From Ruminococcus sp. (lineage in GTDB: Bacteria > Bacillota_A > Clostridia > Oscillospirales > Ruminococcaceae), in assembly GCA_017536105.1 (NCBI GenBank), contig JAFXRZ010000003.1, positions 1 through 64,000 of the forward strand: a stretch of DNA of 64,000 nucleotides, given 5' to 3'. Position 1 is the first letter of the stretch, and every line of letters starts with the position of its first letter. The position numbers and the translations under genes are program-made. Shown piece by piece: positions 1-8,702 of this stretch. The notes under the pieces were generated by a model. It was not told where the DNA came from and made no database searches. It saw only the letters and a program-made list of their open reading frames with translations.

Positions 1-38
1 CGCCTCTGCACGTCATCTGCTTGCCATTTTTCCGTCAT
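1..38 (-). CDS. Possible start of a gene cut by the left edge
   Basis: On the minus strand an ATG at 38 opens a frame that reads MTEKWQADDVQR and runs off the left edge. An AAGGAG lies at 51-56, 12 bases upstream, which is slightly far. Only 12 codons are visible, so no function can be given. The gene is co-directional with the sigma-factor operon but is separated from it by a strong terminator. Confidence 0.35.
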   Translation of the reverse strand, partial: MTEKWQADDVQR

Positions 39-194
39 ATTTCCCAAATTCTCCTTGAAAGGCGCCAGCCTTCCTGCGTCGAATTTAGGCAATCTGACAA
101 AAAATGGCGAGCTCAATCTTGATTGAGCTTTTGCATTCTGACGCACAGGGGTTGTGCGGTGTTGCCTTAAATAGTATTGAACTGGCTTTATGGC

Positions 195-227
195 AAAAAA
201 ACAGATGCAGAAAAGCTCCTGCATCTG
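195..227 (-). terminator. Rho-independent terminator of the sigma/anti-sigma-like operon
   Basis: Read on the minus strand, a perfect 9-bp stem (CAGATGCAG / CTGCATCTG, 202-227) is followed by a run of seven T. It lies about 40 bases after the stop codon of the membrane protein ending at 267. Confidence 0.9.
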
Positions 228-266
228 ATATAACGCTTTTGGCCGCCGGTTTTGTGAGAAAAATTT

Positions 267-938
267 TCAGTTTTCCCGATTTTTCAGAGTTTTGCACAAT
301 TCAAGGCACTCAGATGTAGACAAATTGCTGCACAAATTCATCACATAGCTGCCGTTGTACCATAAAACATCTGTATATCCGTCACCCTCTGTTATGTAAT
401 ACTGGGTGTCGTCCTCGTCTATATAGTATTCCCCTTCATCATAAAGCGGTACATCCTTGAACGATCCCGGCAGGTAGTGCCCGAGATAGATCATCCGGCC
501 GGTCTCCTTGTTCTCCCAGATCTCATAAGCCGAACGGCTGCTCCATTCGCCGAGCACGCGCTCGAAGCCCTCGGGCGGTGTGATAGTATAGATATCGTCG
601 ATGTGCCTTTTGGGTTCTCCGGCGTTCTCAATGTCGAAGGATATGATCCTGCCGCTGTCGGAAGAGCTCTGGATGAAGTTCCAAAGAGGCATCCTGCCCA
701 TGCCGAGGCAGAAGCCTGCCGCAAATATCACAGCTGCAAACAGGGCTATGCGGATCCGTTTTCTAACCGAGGGTCGCTTTGAGATATCTGTCCTTTGCCC
801 GAGACCGAGCTTGCCCATGCGGTTTTCAAAGTCCGCAGAGAACTCGTAGCTGTCGGGTATTGCGGTGCAGTCCGGCTCGGAAAGAAGCCTGCTTTCGCAG
901 ACATCCGAAAGTGCCAGACACAGCAGATCGTTGTTCAT
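267..938 (-). CDS. Single-pass membrane protein paired with an ECF sigma factor
   Basis: A 223-residue protein with a cytoplasmic N-terminal part of about 60 residues, one membrane segment near residues 62-82 and an outer C-terminal domain rich in Tyr, Asp and Gly. The outer domain resembles the DUF4367-type region often found on membrane proteins next to sigma factors. Its ATG overlaps the sigma-factor stop by four bases (ATGA), so the two are translationally coupled. By position it is probably the anti-sigma or sensor partner of that factor. I see no zinc-binding anti-sigma motif (HxxxCxxC), so the anti-sigma role is inferred from context only. Confidence 0.75.
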   Translation of the reverse strand: MNNDLLCLALSDVCESRLLSEPDCTAIPDSYEFSADFENRMGKLGLGQRTDISKRPSVRKRIRIALFAAVIFAAGFCLGMGRMPLWNFIQSSSDSGRIISFDIENAGEPKRHIDDIYTITPPEGFERVLGEWSSRSAYEIWENKETGRMIYLGHYLPGSFKDVPLYDEGEYYIDEDDTQYYITEGDGYTDVLWYNGSYVMNLCSNLSTSECLELCKTLKNREN

Positions 939-1450
939 TCTTCTTCCTCCTCAAGCAGAGCACGGAGCTTCTTCTTGGCATAGCGCAGACGCTGTCTTGC
1001 GGCAGTGGGCGCAAGACCGAGTGCCGACGATATCTCCTCATACCCGAGCTCGAGATCAAAGCGGAGATAGAGTATCTCCCTGTCGGTGTCCGAGAGCTTT
1101 TCGAGACAGTCTTTCAGCCTGTCGAAGTCGGCTTCGGGAAGATCGTTGTGGTCGAGCTCGTCGTTATACGGGGTTATGTCGATGACTTTTTCCTTCCGCA
1201 GCATACTCACGGAAGTGTTCCTGACAGTAATAACGAAATACGCCTGTAATTTGTGAGAAGGCAAATCGTGAATTTTTTGAAAACATTCCGCAATCTTGAG
1301 GAAGCTTTCGGAAAGAGCGTCCTCTGCAAGATGTTCGTCCCGGAGGATATCATAGGCCACACGCATACCGCGCAGACGGTTTTCTCTGTAGAAAAGCACG
1401 AAATCCTCGTGCAGGCTGCTGTCGATGAGCAGGCAATATGCAGATAGCAT
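935..1450 (-). CDS. ECF-type RNA polymerase sigma factor
   Basis: A 171-residue sigma-70 family protein. Region 2 lies at about residues 26-60 and contains the AEDALSESFLKI stretch typical of ECF factors. Region 4 lies at about 115-167, with LSDTDREILYLRF followed by a helix-turn-helix (YEEISSALGL) and a basic recognition helix. It would direct RNA polymerase to a small regulon, probably envelope-related given its membrane-protein partner. The start is supported by AGAGGTG upstream and by a promoter at 1480-1508. The regulon and the signal are unknown. Confidence 0.9.
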   Translation of the reverse strand: MLSAYCLLIDSSLHEDFVLFYRENRLRGMRVAYDILRDEHLAEDALSESFLKIAECFQKIHDLPSHKLQAYFVITVRNTSVSMLRKEKVIDITPYNDELDHNDLPEADFDRLKDCLEKLSDTDREILYLRFDLELGYEEISSALGLAPTAARQRLRYAKKKLRALLEEEEE

Positions 1451-1479
1451 TTTATCACCTCTTTTGTTTTTGCGACTTC

Positions 1480-1508
1480 ATTATAGCACAACAGCGTGAA
1501 TAAATCAA
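1480..1508 (-). promoter_or_regulatory. Sigma-A-type promoter of the ECF sigma operon
   Basis: On the minus strand TTGATT (complement of 1503-1508) and TATAAT (complement of 1480-1485) are separated by 17 bases. The start codon at 1450 follows after about 25 bases. The housekeeping-like boxes suggest basal expression rather than only autoregulation. Confidence 0.8.
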
Positions 1509-1531
1509 CTTGGCCTGAACTGCGTTCAGGT

Positions 1532-2413
1532 TCAGGGCTCTATCCTTTTCATAAAGTCCTCCGTCGGGATGTCGGGCTCGCGGTTGAATCTGCCGAGGGT
1601 AAGGAGCTCTTCGCCTTGGGTTATATAGTTGAGCTTCTCTTCGCAGCCCAGGAGCAGCTCGAAACCGCACATTTCAAGGAGCATTTTCCCGGAGGCGCAG
1701 GTAAGCCCGTAGGGGTAGGTATAGACCCCCGGCCGGACGCCGAGGTTTTCCCGGAACATCCTCTGGGCTTTGAAGACGTCGTTGAAGATCGCCCGGCGGT
1801 ACTCCTTATAGCTCTCCGACGCCATTTGGGAAGCTCCCTGCCTTTCGTCGAGGGAGTGCATATCGAAGCTGTGGTTCGCAAGCTCGACTCTTTCGGAAGC
1901 AAGGACTTCTTTCAGGTCGTTTGTGCTGAGATAGGAGTATTTGGGATCCGGGTCTGTTCCCTCGTCTGCGGCTTCGACGAACCGTCCGACCACGGAGAGG
2001 GTGCAGCGCATATGGTATTTCTCCAGCAAAGGAAGGGCATAGGTCAGGAAATTATAGCAGCCGTCGTCAAATGTCAAGAGAACAGGCTTGTCGGGCAGCT
2101 TCTTCTCTCCGTTCCGATAGGAAATAATGTCATCACAGAATATAGCTGTAAAGCCATTCCGCTTTAAATAGCTGAGATCGCTTTCAAGCTGGGAGGGTGT
2201 GACGATATAGCGGCTGCCTTCGGTCTCGGGGTAGATGCTGTGGTACATGATGACAGGCACGCAGATGCCTTCTCTGAGCTGTGCGGAAGCCTGCTCTGCT
2301 GCCTCGGCGCTTTTCCTTTTGCCGAGAGCTCCCGAGATAAACATCGCTGCCGCGAAGACAAGCAAAGCTGCTGCACAGGCGAGGGCTTTTTGCAGTTTGA
2401 TCTTTGTTTTCAT
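1532..2413 (-). CDS. Membrane-anchored polysaccharide deacetylase
   Basis: A 293-residue NodB-family protein. An N-terminal membrane anchor (about residues 9-30) is followed by the catalytic fold. VPVIMYHSI at 52-60 is the usual first strand. TFDDG at 114-118 supplies the catalytic and metal-binding aspartates, and H181 with H186 (HSFDMH) are the metal histidines. It would remove N-acetyl groups from a cell-wall or capsular glycan outside the membrane. The substrate cannot be read from sequence; peptidoglycan is a common one. AAGGGG precedes the ATG. It is a single gene, co-directional with the sigma operon but upstream of that operon's own promoter. Confidence 0.9.
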   Translation of the reverse strand: MKTKIKLQKALACAAALLVFAAAMFISGALGKRKSAEAAEQASAQLREGICVPVIMYHSIYPETEGSRYIVTPSQLESDLSYLKRNGFTAIFCDDIISYRNGEKKLPDKPVLLTFDDGCYNFLTYALPLLEKYHMRCTLSVVGRFVEAADEGTDPDPKYSYLSTNDLKEVLASERVELANHSFDMHSLDERQGASQMASESYKEYRRAIFNDVFKAQRMFRENLGVRPGVYTYPYGLTCASGKMLLEMCGFELLLGCEEKLNYITQGEELLTLGRFNREPDIPTEDFMKRIEP

Positions 2414-2530
2414 ATTTATCCCCTTTCAGACAGATCGTTTTTTATGAGGCCGTATTTGCGGTACTTGCTTATGGATATGCCTACAGGGCAAAAATTATTC
2501 AACAAAAAGCTAAAAATTTCCGCAAAACAC

Positions 2531-2559
2531 TTGAAAAAACTGTGCAAACATGATATACT
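2531..2559 (+). promoter_or_regulatory. Promoter of the chemoreceptor gene
   Basis: TTGAAA at 2531-2536 and TATACT at 2554-2559 are separated by 17 bases, 45 bases before the TTG start of the receptor. Confidence 0.75.
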
Positions 2560-2603
2560 ATATTATATGTATAGCGTTAATACCAATTTAGGGGGGCTGC
2601 TGC

Positions 2604-4781
2604 TTGAAAACAATACGCTCAAAGCTTATGCTGTCCATGCTTGCGGTATCGTTCGTCATAACGATAATCCTTGCGATATTCAGCATATATTACATAAACA
2701 AATCCGTGCGGAACACGCTGAACGAGACGGCTCAGCCGCTTGCAGAACAGTCGGCAAAGACCCTTGAAAGAGCTGTCGAGAGCTACGGCGACGCTTTTTC
2801 GTCCTATGTTAAGAACGATGCTTTCAAGAACAAGGCCACTGACGAGCAGAGGCTTAAATTCTTACAGGATTCCTTCTCAACGGAGGAGACGGATTACTCC
2901 TACGCGATCTTCAACCAGGACGGAACTGTAAAAGCCAACACTCCGGGCATGACGGCAGACGCCATTACCAATGAGGACATTTCCTATGCTCTCAACCGCG
3001 GAGAGACGGTTTACGGAAATATCGTGACAGTAAAGAACGACATATACTTCTCGGTGCTCTATCCATATGAGCTGGAGGGCAAGAAATTCGTTGCAGCCGT
3101 TACCATAAAGGCTGACGTGCTGAACGCTGTTGTTGATGAGATAGACTTCGGCGAGAACGGCTTTGCGTATGTTGTGGACTCTGACGGAGACACTATCCTC
3201 CACAAGGAGATACAGAAGGCAAAGGTAAGGTTCAATCCCCTGAAGCTCTCAAAGAGCGACGACGATTATTCAAGCTTCGGCGATTTCATCAGCCTTGCCA
3301 CCTCCACAGGAGAAGGCTCCGGCACCTATGATTACGACGACACGAGCTACATTGCAGGATATGCAGATCTCGAGGTGTTCGGAGGAACGCTTGTGGTTGC
3401 AGCTCCTTCCGAGGACTTCACGAAGATCGGTCTTTACGCACTTGAGAAAATGTTCCTTATCGGCGCTGCACTTCTTGTTGCGACGATCATTATTTCGGTA
3501 CTGTTCGCAAGAAGCATCTCGAAGCCTATCGTTTCCGCTACCAACCGTATCCGGAGCCTTGCACAGGGCAACCTGACCGACAGAGTTGAAGTTTCCTACT
3601 CCAAGGACGAGATAGGAATACTGTCGGGCTCCCTGGCTGACACGGTAGTGAGACTGAGGCAGTATATCAACCTTATCACTAACGCCCTGACGGAGATCCA
3701 GGACGGCAACCTCACCTACAGGATGGAAGGCGACTTCAAGGGCGACTTCATCAAGATCAAAACTACGTTCAACGAGATCCTTGAATCTCTTACCGAGACC
3801 TTTACATCCATCAATACTTCCGCCGAGCAGGTGAACTCCGGTGCTGTTCAGGTATCCAATTCGGCTCAGGCACTTTCCCAGGGCTCGACCCAGCAGGCAA
3901 GCGCTATCGAAGAGCTTTCGGCGACTCTTAACGACGTAAGCACACAGGTAAAGCAGAACTCCAAGGACGCTAAGAACGCTTATAACATAGTTACGAACAA
4001 CACAGAAGCGATCAGCGCCTGCAACGAAGACATGACGAATATGCTGGAGGCCATGGAGCAGATACACACGTCCTCCGCAGAGATCGCAAACATCATCAAG
4101 GTCATCGACGACATCAGCTTCCAGACCAACATCCTCGCTCTCAACGCTGCTGTTGAGGCCGCAAGAGAAGGCTCCAAGGGCTTCGGCGTTGTTGCAGACG
4201 AAGTAAGACGTCTGGCTTCCCGTTCGGCTGAGGCTGCAAAGCAGACCGCTGCTCTTATCGAAAACTCCACAGACGCTGTAAACAAGGGCTCGAAGCTGGC
4301 AGAACAGACAGCTGCTTCACTGGGCGATATAGTTGAAGGCTCCACCCAGATACAGGGACTTGTCAAGAACATCACAGACGCTTCCGCACAGCAGGCTGAA
4401 GCTATCGTACAGATCAACACAGGCGTTGACCAGATCTCGGCAGTTGTTGCGACCAATACCGCAACTGCTATCGGAGCTGCTTCCGCAAGCGAAGAGCTCT
4501 CCGAGCAGTCGCTGATACTCAAGAACATGATCGCCAAGTTCAGGCTCTCCGACAGCGACAAGGCCTCGAAGAACAACTTCGACGAGTACGATTTCAACGG
4601 CTACGGCAATGATGACGGCGCAAGCTCTGATGACGGCGATGAGCCTGCACCGGCACCGGCTGCAAGCGCTGACGATGACGACGACTACGACTTCGACCCC
4701 GAGGCTTATCAGAGATCGGCAGCTGCAATGGACAACGAAGGCCTTAAAATAGTCATCAACGACGAGGACGACAAGTATTAA
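2604..4781 (+). CDS. Methyl-accepting chemotaxis protein
   Basis: A 725-residue transmembrane receptor. Membrane segment 1 is at about residues 8-32, followed by a dCache-like outer sensor domain (about 33-275), membrane segment 2 (about 283-305), a HAMP domain (306-358) and a long signalling coiled coil. The conserved CheA/CheW-contact tip reads [20 protein letters not shown] near residues 505-530. The C-terminal 60 residues are very acidic (runs of Asp, then EPAPAPA) and carry no CheR-tethering pentapeptide. Translation starts at a TTG behind AGGGGGG. No other chemotaxis or flagellar gene is in the window, so it may be an orphan receptor working with components elsewhere. The ligand is unknown. 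Confidence 0.93.
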   Translation: MKTIRSKLMLSMLAVSFVITIILAIFSIYYINKSVRNTLNETAQPLAEQSAKTLERAVESYGDAFSSYVKNDAFKNKATDEQRLKFLQDSFSTEETDYSYAIFNQDGTVKANTPGMTADAITNEDISYALNRGETVYGNIVTVKNDIYFSVLYPYELEGKKFVAAVTIKADVLNAVVDEIDFGENGFAYVVDSDGDTILHKEIQKAKVRFNPLKLSKSDDDYSSFGDFISLATSTGEGSGTYDYDDTSYIAGYADLEVFGGTLVVAAPSEDFTKIGLYALEKMFLIGAALLVATIIISVLFARSISKPIVSATNRIRSLAQGNLTDRVEVSYSKDEIGILSGSLADTVVRLRQYINLITNALTEIQDGNLTYRMEGDFKGDFIKIKTTFNEILESLTETFTSINTSAEQVNSGAVQVSNSAQALSQGSTQQASAIEELSATLNDVSTQVKQNSKDAKNAYNIVTNNTEAISACNEDMTNMLEAMEQIHTSSAEIANIIKVIDDISFQTNILALNAAVEAAREGSKGFGVVADEVRRLASRSAEAAKQTAALIENSTDAVNKGSKLAEQTAASLGDIVEGSTQIQGLVKNITDASAQQAEAIVQINTGVDQISAVVATNTATAIGAASASEELSEQSLILKNMIAKFRLSDSDKASKNNFDEYDFNGYGNDDGASSDDGDEPAPAPAASADDDDDYDFDPEAYQRSAAAMDNEGLKIVINDEDDKY

Positions 4782-4795
4782 ATCGTAATTAAATC

Positions 4796-4826
4796 TACGG
4801 GTGCTTCCCTGTTAGGCGGCACCCGT
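4796..4826 (+). other. Hairpin in the chemoreceptor-PFK intergenic gap
   Basis: An 8-bp stem (ACGGGTGC / GCACCCGT) lies between the receptor stop and the PFK ribosome site (AGGAGG). No T-run follows, so it is more likely a processing or stability element, or a weak terminator, than a full terminator. Confidence 0.5.
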
Positions 4827-4845
4827 AAATGATAGGAGGATAAAA

Positions 4846-5925
4846 ATGAAAAGACGAATCGGTATCCTGACAAGCGGCGGCGACTGCCCCGGACTCAACG
4901 CAACTATCAGAGGAGTTGCAAAGGCCTGCTACGAGCGTTTCGGCGACGACGTTGAGATAGTCGGCATACAGAACGGCTATTACGGTCTTATCAACAATAT
5001 GTGCAAGGAGATGAACCAGTCCGATTTCTCCGGCATCCTCACCCAGGGCGGAACTATCTTCGGCACGAAGAGAACGCCCTTCAAGATGATGAAGGTGGTC
5101 GAGGAGGACAACGTTGACAAGGTAAAGTCCATGAAGCAGACCTACAAGAAGCAGAAGCTGGACTGCCTGCTTACCCTGGGCGGAAACGGCACCCACAAGA
5201 CTGCCAACCTGCTTTCGGAGGAAGGGCTCAACGTTATAGGACTGCCGAAGACCATAGACAACGACATCTGGGGGACTTCGGTGACTTTTGGCTTCCACAC
5301 GGCTGTTGACATCGCAACGGACGTTATCGACAGGCTGCACACCACGGCTACTTCCCACGGACGTATCCTGGTCGTTGAGATCATGGGCAACAAGGCCGGC
5401 TGGCTGACCCTTTATTCGGGGATCGCCGGCGGTGCGGATATGATAGTTATTCCAGAGATACCCTACGACATCGACAAGCTCTCCGAAGCCTGCGTCAAGC
5501 GTGCAACAACAGGCAAGGGCTTCTCTATCCTTGCTGTTGCTGAGGGTGCATTCGATATCAACGAAGCCAAGATGAAGAAGAAGGAACGCGCCAAGAGCCG
5601 TGCAGAGGCAGGCATCACCACAGCCTCCACACGTATCGCAAGGCAGATAGAGGCAGCTACGGGCTGTGAGACAAGAGTCTGCGTGCCGGGACATATGCTC
5701 CGCGGAGGAAGTCCCTCGGCTTACGACAGAGTTCTTGCAACGAAGTTCGGTGTTTATGCAGCGGAGCTCATCGCTCAGGACAAATACGGACTTGCCGTTG
5801 CTATGGTGAACGACACCGTTACGGCCAACAAGCTCATCGACGTTGCGGGCAAGACGAAGTTCGTTCCTGCCGACGACCAGATGGTACAGACCGCCAAGGC
5901 GATAGGTATATCCTTCGGAGACTAA
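4846..5925 (+). CDS. pfkA: 6-phosphofructokinase, group III-like
   Basis: A 359-residue phosphofructokinase that converts fructose 6-phosphate to fructose 1,6-bisphosphate, the committed glycolytic step. Visible motifs are SGGDCPG (residues 10-16), GGNGT (112-116), PKTIDND (134-140, with the catalytic Asp) and MGNKAGW (170-176). In this family a Gly after the second motif Asp goes with ATP, while Asp there together with Lys in PKTIDND goes with pyrophosphate. This protein has Gly but also Lys, and the first motif Asp is Asn. The phosphoryl donor is therefore uncertain (see findings). AGGAGG lies 8 bases before the ATG, and a terminator follows the gene. Confidence 0.93.
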   Translation: MKRRIGILTSGGDCPGLNATIRGVAKACYERFGDDVEIVGIQNGYYGLINNMCKEMNQSDFSGILTQGGTIFGTKRTPFKMMKVVEEDNVDKVKSMKQTYKKQKLDCLLTLGGNGTHKTANLLSEEGLNVIGLPKTIDNDIWGTSVTFGFHTAVDIATDVIDRLHTTATSHGRILVVEIMGNKAGWLTLYSGIAGGADMIVIPEIPYDIDKLSEACVKRATTGKGFSILAVAEGAFDINEAKMKKKERAKSRAEAGITTASTRIARQIEAATGCETRVCVPGHMLRGGSPSAYDRVLATKFGVYAAELIAQDKYGLAVAMVNDTVTANKLIDVAGKTKFVPADDQMVQTAKAIGISFGD

Positions 5926-5935
5926 GACGCTTAAA

Positions 5936-5971
5936 AAAGAAAAAGCGGCCGAAAATGGTCGCTTTTCTTTT
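5936..5971 (+). terminator. Terminator after phosphofructokinase
   Basis: The stem AAAGCGGCC / GGTCGCTTT with a G-T pair and a GAAAAT loop is followed by TTCTTTT. The flanking A-rich arm makes it able to work on the minus strand too. Confidence 0.8.
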
Positions 5972-5974
5972 GGG

Positions 5975-6066
5975 TCTTCCATGACCCCTATATGCAAAAA
6001 AAGGCTCCCACAGGAACTGTGAGAGCTAAAAAATATAGGGGGAGAAGATCGGCACTTTCTGCCGAT
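5975..6066 (+). ncRNA. Nested hairpins between pfkA and rsmE, unidentified
   Basis: This is the only structure in the 315-base gap before rsmE. CCCCTATAT (5975-5984) can pair with ATATAGGGG (6034-6044). It encloses a hairpin GCTCcCACAG / CTGTGaGAGC at about 6002-6025. A separate hairpin GATCGGCA / TGCCGATC follows at 6046-6066. I recognise no riboswitch class. It could be an untranslated leader of rsmE or an independent small RNA. Confidence 0.35.
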
Positions 6067-6240
6067 CAATATATGAAGGCCTGGGGTTAAGCCTGCATAC
6101 CGTTGGTCTTTACATGATTTATGATAAACTTTTTATGTGATACAGATGTGAAAAGTTAGTGTACTTAATCTAAAAAATAATAAACATTCTATTAAGGAAA
6201 AATATTCAAGGAATATGCTGTAAATACAGGAGATGAGAAA

Positions 6241-6960
6241 ATGCCGAGATTTTTTATTGAAGACAGAGCCGAAGGGACTGTGACTCTCACCGGAGAGAAC
6301 GCAAGGCACATCGGAAAAAGCCTTAGGATGCGCGTCGGGGACGAGGTGACTCTCTGCGGAGGAGGCTGGGATCACAGCTGCGTAATCGAGAGCATCACAG
6401 GGGAGGAAGTACTTTGCCGGGTGGAGGATGTCAGGCCCTGCGAAAGCGAGCCCAGTATCGAGATGACGCTTTTCCAGGCTTTGCCCAAGGCTGACAAAAT
6501 GGACCTTATCGTGCAGAAGTCGGTGGAGCTGGGGGTATCGAGGATCGTGCCCTTCATCAGCGAGAGATGCGTTTCGAGGCCCGACGCCAAAAGCCTTGAA
6601 AAGAAGGTGGAGCGGTGGCAGAAGATCGCCGAGGGTGCCGCGATGCAAAGCGGAAGAGGGATCATCCCGGAGGTGTGCCCTGTTGCGGGCTTCGAGGAAT
6701 GCCTGAAAAAAGCTGCGGCTCTGGATATCTCCTATTTCTTCTACGAGCTTGGCGGTCTTTCCCTGACAAGGCAGCCGCCTGTCGGAGAGAAAAGGGTCGG
6801 GATGATAATAGGCTCCGAGGGGGGATTTTCTCCCGAGGAAGCAGAAGCAGCCGAAAGCATGGGGCTTCTGACGGCCACACTCGGCAAAAGGATACTCCGC
6901 TGCGAGACTGCGCCCCTTGCGGCAGCCTCTGCCCTGCTTATCCTGACGGGGAATATGTGA
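6241..6960 (+). CDS. rsmE: 16S rRNA (uracil-1498-N3)-methyltransferase
   Basis: A 239-residue SPOUT-class methyltransferase that methylates U1498 in the decoding centre of 16S rRNA using S-adenosylmethionine. The N-terminal PUA-like part includes NARHIGKSLRMRVGD (about 20-34). The C-terminal trefoil knot shows GSEGGFSPEE (191-200) and LGKRILRCETA (about 217-227), both hallmarks of RsmE. Length is normal. AGGAGA lies 8 bases before the ATG. In many Firmicutes rsmE follows prmA, which is not present here. Confidence 0.93.
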   Translation: MPRFFIEDRAEGTVTLTGENARHIGKSLRMRVGDEVTLCGGGWDHSCVIESITGEEVLCRVEDVRPCESEPSIEMTLFQALPKADKMDLIVQKSVELGVSRIVPFISERCVSRPDAKSLEKKVERWQKIAEGAAMQSGRGIIPEVCPVAGFEECLKKAAALDISYFFYELGGLSLTRQPPVGEKRVGMIIGSEGGFSPEEAEAAESMGLLTATLGKRILRCETAPLAAASALLILTGNM

Positions 6961-7045
6961 TTTTTTTAAATGCACAAATTCAGTAAACTTTTTTGTTAGA
7001 ATTGCACAAATAATTGTTTATATTTTTTATTTTTTTGAAAAAAGC

Positions 7046-7074
7046 TTGATTATTCTGTGTCTCTATGCTATAAT
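7046..7074 (+). promoter_or_regulatory. Promoter of the small acidic protein gene
   Basis: TTGATT (7046-7051), a 17-base spacer and a perfect TATAAT (7069-7074). The ATG at 7143 lies 69 bases downstream, after a small CGCTTTCAGCG-type hairpin near 7103. Confidence 0.8.
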
Positions 7075-7142
7075 GATAGTGGTCTGATACGGATTTAAAA
7101 ACCGCTTTCAGCGGAAGAAAAAACTAAAGGAGAGTGTTTAAA

Positions 7143-7415
7143 ATGGGAAAAGGTCTTAAGATACTCGCTGCCGGTGCTGCAATCGCTGCAGGTACTGCTG
7201 CTGTGCTCGCTCTGAAGAAGAGAAAAGAGCTCGAGGATTATGACTATGAAGAGTTAGACGACGATTTCGACGATTGCGTATGCGATTGCGAGGATTGTGC
7301 TGAAGAGGCTAAGGAAGCAGCCGAGGATGCTGTTGAGGAAGCCAAGGATGCTGCTGAAGACGCTGCTGACGCCGTTGCGGACGCTGCCGAGAAAGTCGAG
7401 GACGCAGCTGAATAA
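7143..7415 (+). CDS. Small Ala/Glu/Asp-rich protein with an N-terminal hydrophobic helix
   Basis: A 90-residue protein. Residues 3-23 form an Ala-rich hydrophobic helix followed by KKRK, so it is probably a membrane-anchored protein with a cytoplasmic tail. The tail has an acidic part with four cysteines (CVCDCEDC, about 43-50). It ends in an amphipathic Ala-rich heptad-like array (EEAKEAAEDAVEEAKDAAED and on), which should form a long helix or coiled coil. I chose ATG 7143 over the GTG at 7134 because AAAGGAG at 7126-7132 is correctly spaced for it. The cysteine cluster could bind a metal, but that is inference. No family was recognised. Confidence 0.75.
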   Translation: MGKGLKILAAGAAIAAGTAAVLALKKRKELEDYDYEELDDDFDDCVCDCEDCAEEAKEAAEDAVEEAKDAAEDAADAVADAAEKVEDAAE

Positions 7416-7451
7416 TTCAGATAATACGAATTTTTCTTTTTCATACTTTCC

Positions 7452-7488
7452 TGAAAAAGGGGATCGCCGCAGGTGGTCTCCTTTTTTA
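7452..7488 (+). terminator. Terminator after the small acidic protein
   Basis: AAAAAGGGGATC pairs with GGTCTCCTTTTTT, with two G-T pairs and an intervening loop, and ends in six T. Confidence 0.7.
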
Positions 7489-7554
7489 GTTATGTTTTTG
7501 GGGGCTTTGTTGTTTTTGTGGTTTGGGCTGTTTTTGTGTATCGAGCTGAAACAG

Positions 7555-7600
7555 AGGATAGTGAAGAGTGAAAAGTGAAGAGCGAATAGTTATAGTGTCC
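7555..7600. repeat. Short GTGAARAGTGAA-type direct repeats
   Basis: Imperfect GTGAAGAGTGAAAAGTGAAG repeats that resemble the 21-bp tandem array at 28891-28955. The rest of the gap 7489-7624 shows nothing I can name. Confidence 0.5.
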
Positions 7601-7624
7601 GCTGCGCGGAGGTTTTTTAAGCAA

Positions 7625-7656
7625 AAAAGCAGAAACTCGCGGGAGCTTCTGCTTTT
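7625..7656 (-). terminator. Terminator of the lipoprotein gene
   Basis: Read on the minus strand, an AAGCAGAAGCTC / GAGTTTCTGCTT stem with a short CCGC loop is followed by TTTT. It lies about 35 bases after the stop at 7687. Confidence 0.8.
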
Positions 7657-7686
7657 GGGTTTTATTCTGAACAGCCGTCTGTGTTC

Positions 7687-8652
7687 TTATTCCAAAAAGT
7701 AGTTGAAAGAACCATAGACTTCTCCGTCTTCGGAAACGGCGGCACCGTTTGAGAGCTCGAGCTGTGACAGGAATTTTCCGGGGTCAAAAAGCTGTTCGCT
7801 TCCGGGCGAATGTGAAAACTCAACGCGGTGCATCACCGAATTGCCGTTGCAGTATATCCAATAGACCTCTTTCTCGGCCTCGATGCCGTATCTTTTCTGG
7901 GTGTAGCAGATCTTTACGGCAAAGCGTCCGTCGGGAAGCTCCATCGTCTCGTACTTGGGTTCGCTTCTTTCCGTTTCCGGCGGTATCCACTTGTGTGATG
8001 TGGAGCCGTAGCTTATGCCCAGATAGAGGAAATCGGAATTATACTCTACCGGATATTCAAAATCATCTTCGGAGGGATCTTCTAAATTGCTGTTCGCCGG
8101 GATATCAAGAAAATCATAGCAATACATCACTTCGTGTGCAGCTATAAAGGGAGCAAGCATTTTGATCTCGGTCCTTACCCTTTCAAGATAATCGGTTTCT
8201 GTCCTGAGAGTCGGCGTGTCCGCCGGATGCCGTTCGACGGCATCTTTGTAGGAAATGATATAGGGTTCGAGGTCCGTAAAGGGCTGTATCATAACATAGT
8301 CGCTGAGCTCGGGGAAGAAATCCGAGGTCACGATAAGTGCTGCGGTACAGAAGATATTGGAGAATTTCTCCCCCTGGGGATCGTGCTCGTAAAGATAGGT
8401 CTTTCCGGCATAGGGAAAGCGGACTCCCATTTTTTCAAAGCTGATATAGTTTTCGCCGTTGGGCTCCAGCTCACGGACGTGCTCCGTATCGTCGAGGTCA
8501 ACGCCGTCGGGCAAGAAACAATAAGGGTTTTCATCGGTATATTTTTCAAGCTCTGACTCCAGCTTTTCTTCTTCCGTCAGCAGGGAGCTTTCGGCTTTCG
8601 AGCAGCCGGAAAGGAGCATCAGGGCTGCAAGCAGCAACGCTGTCTTTCTCAT
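7687..8652 (-). CDS. Predicted lipoprotein of unknown function
   Basis: A 321-residue secreted protein with a type II signal peptide. A short basic start (MRK) and hydrophobic core are followed by the lipobox LSGC, with Cys17 as the lipid-modified residue, so it should be tethered to the outer face of the membrane. The mature part is acidic and rich in Tyr and Pro, with no repeats and no motif I recognise. AGGAG precedes the ATG. It lies 50 bases downstream of the isomerase-family gene and may share its transcript. No function is assigned. Confidence 0.8.
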   Translation of the reverse strand: MRKTALLLAALMLLSGCSKAESSLLTEEEKLESELEKYTDENPYCFLPDGVDLDDTEHVRELEPNGENYISFEKMGVRFPYAGKTYLYEHDPQGEKFSNIFCTAALIVTSDFFPELSDYVMIQPFTDLEPYIISYKDAVERHPADTPTLRTETDYLERVRTEIKMLAPFIAAHEVMYCYDFLDIPANSNLEDPSEDDFEYPVEYNSDFLYLGISYGSTSHKWIPPETERSEPKYETMELPDGRFAVKICYTQKRYGIEAEKEVYWIYCNGNSVMHRVEFSHSPGSEQLFDPGKFLSQLELSNGAAVSEDGEVYGSFNYFLE

Positions 8653-8702
8653 TTTTGTCTCCTATCTGCCTGCGAAGCGAAAACTCCGCAGGCTTTGTTT
8701 TT

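Noticed and set aside
4795..6069. Long minus-strand frame of 424 codons opposite pfkA
   Set aside because: It is the antisense shadow of phosphofructokinase; no ribosome site or family features, and the plus-strand gene is unambiguous.
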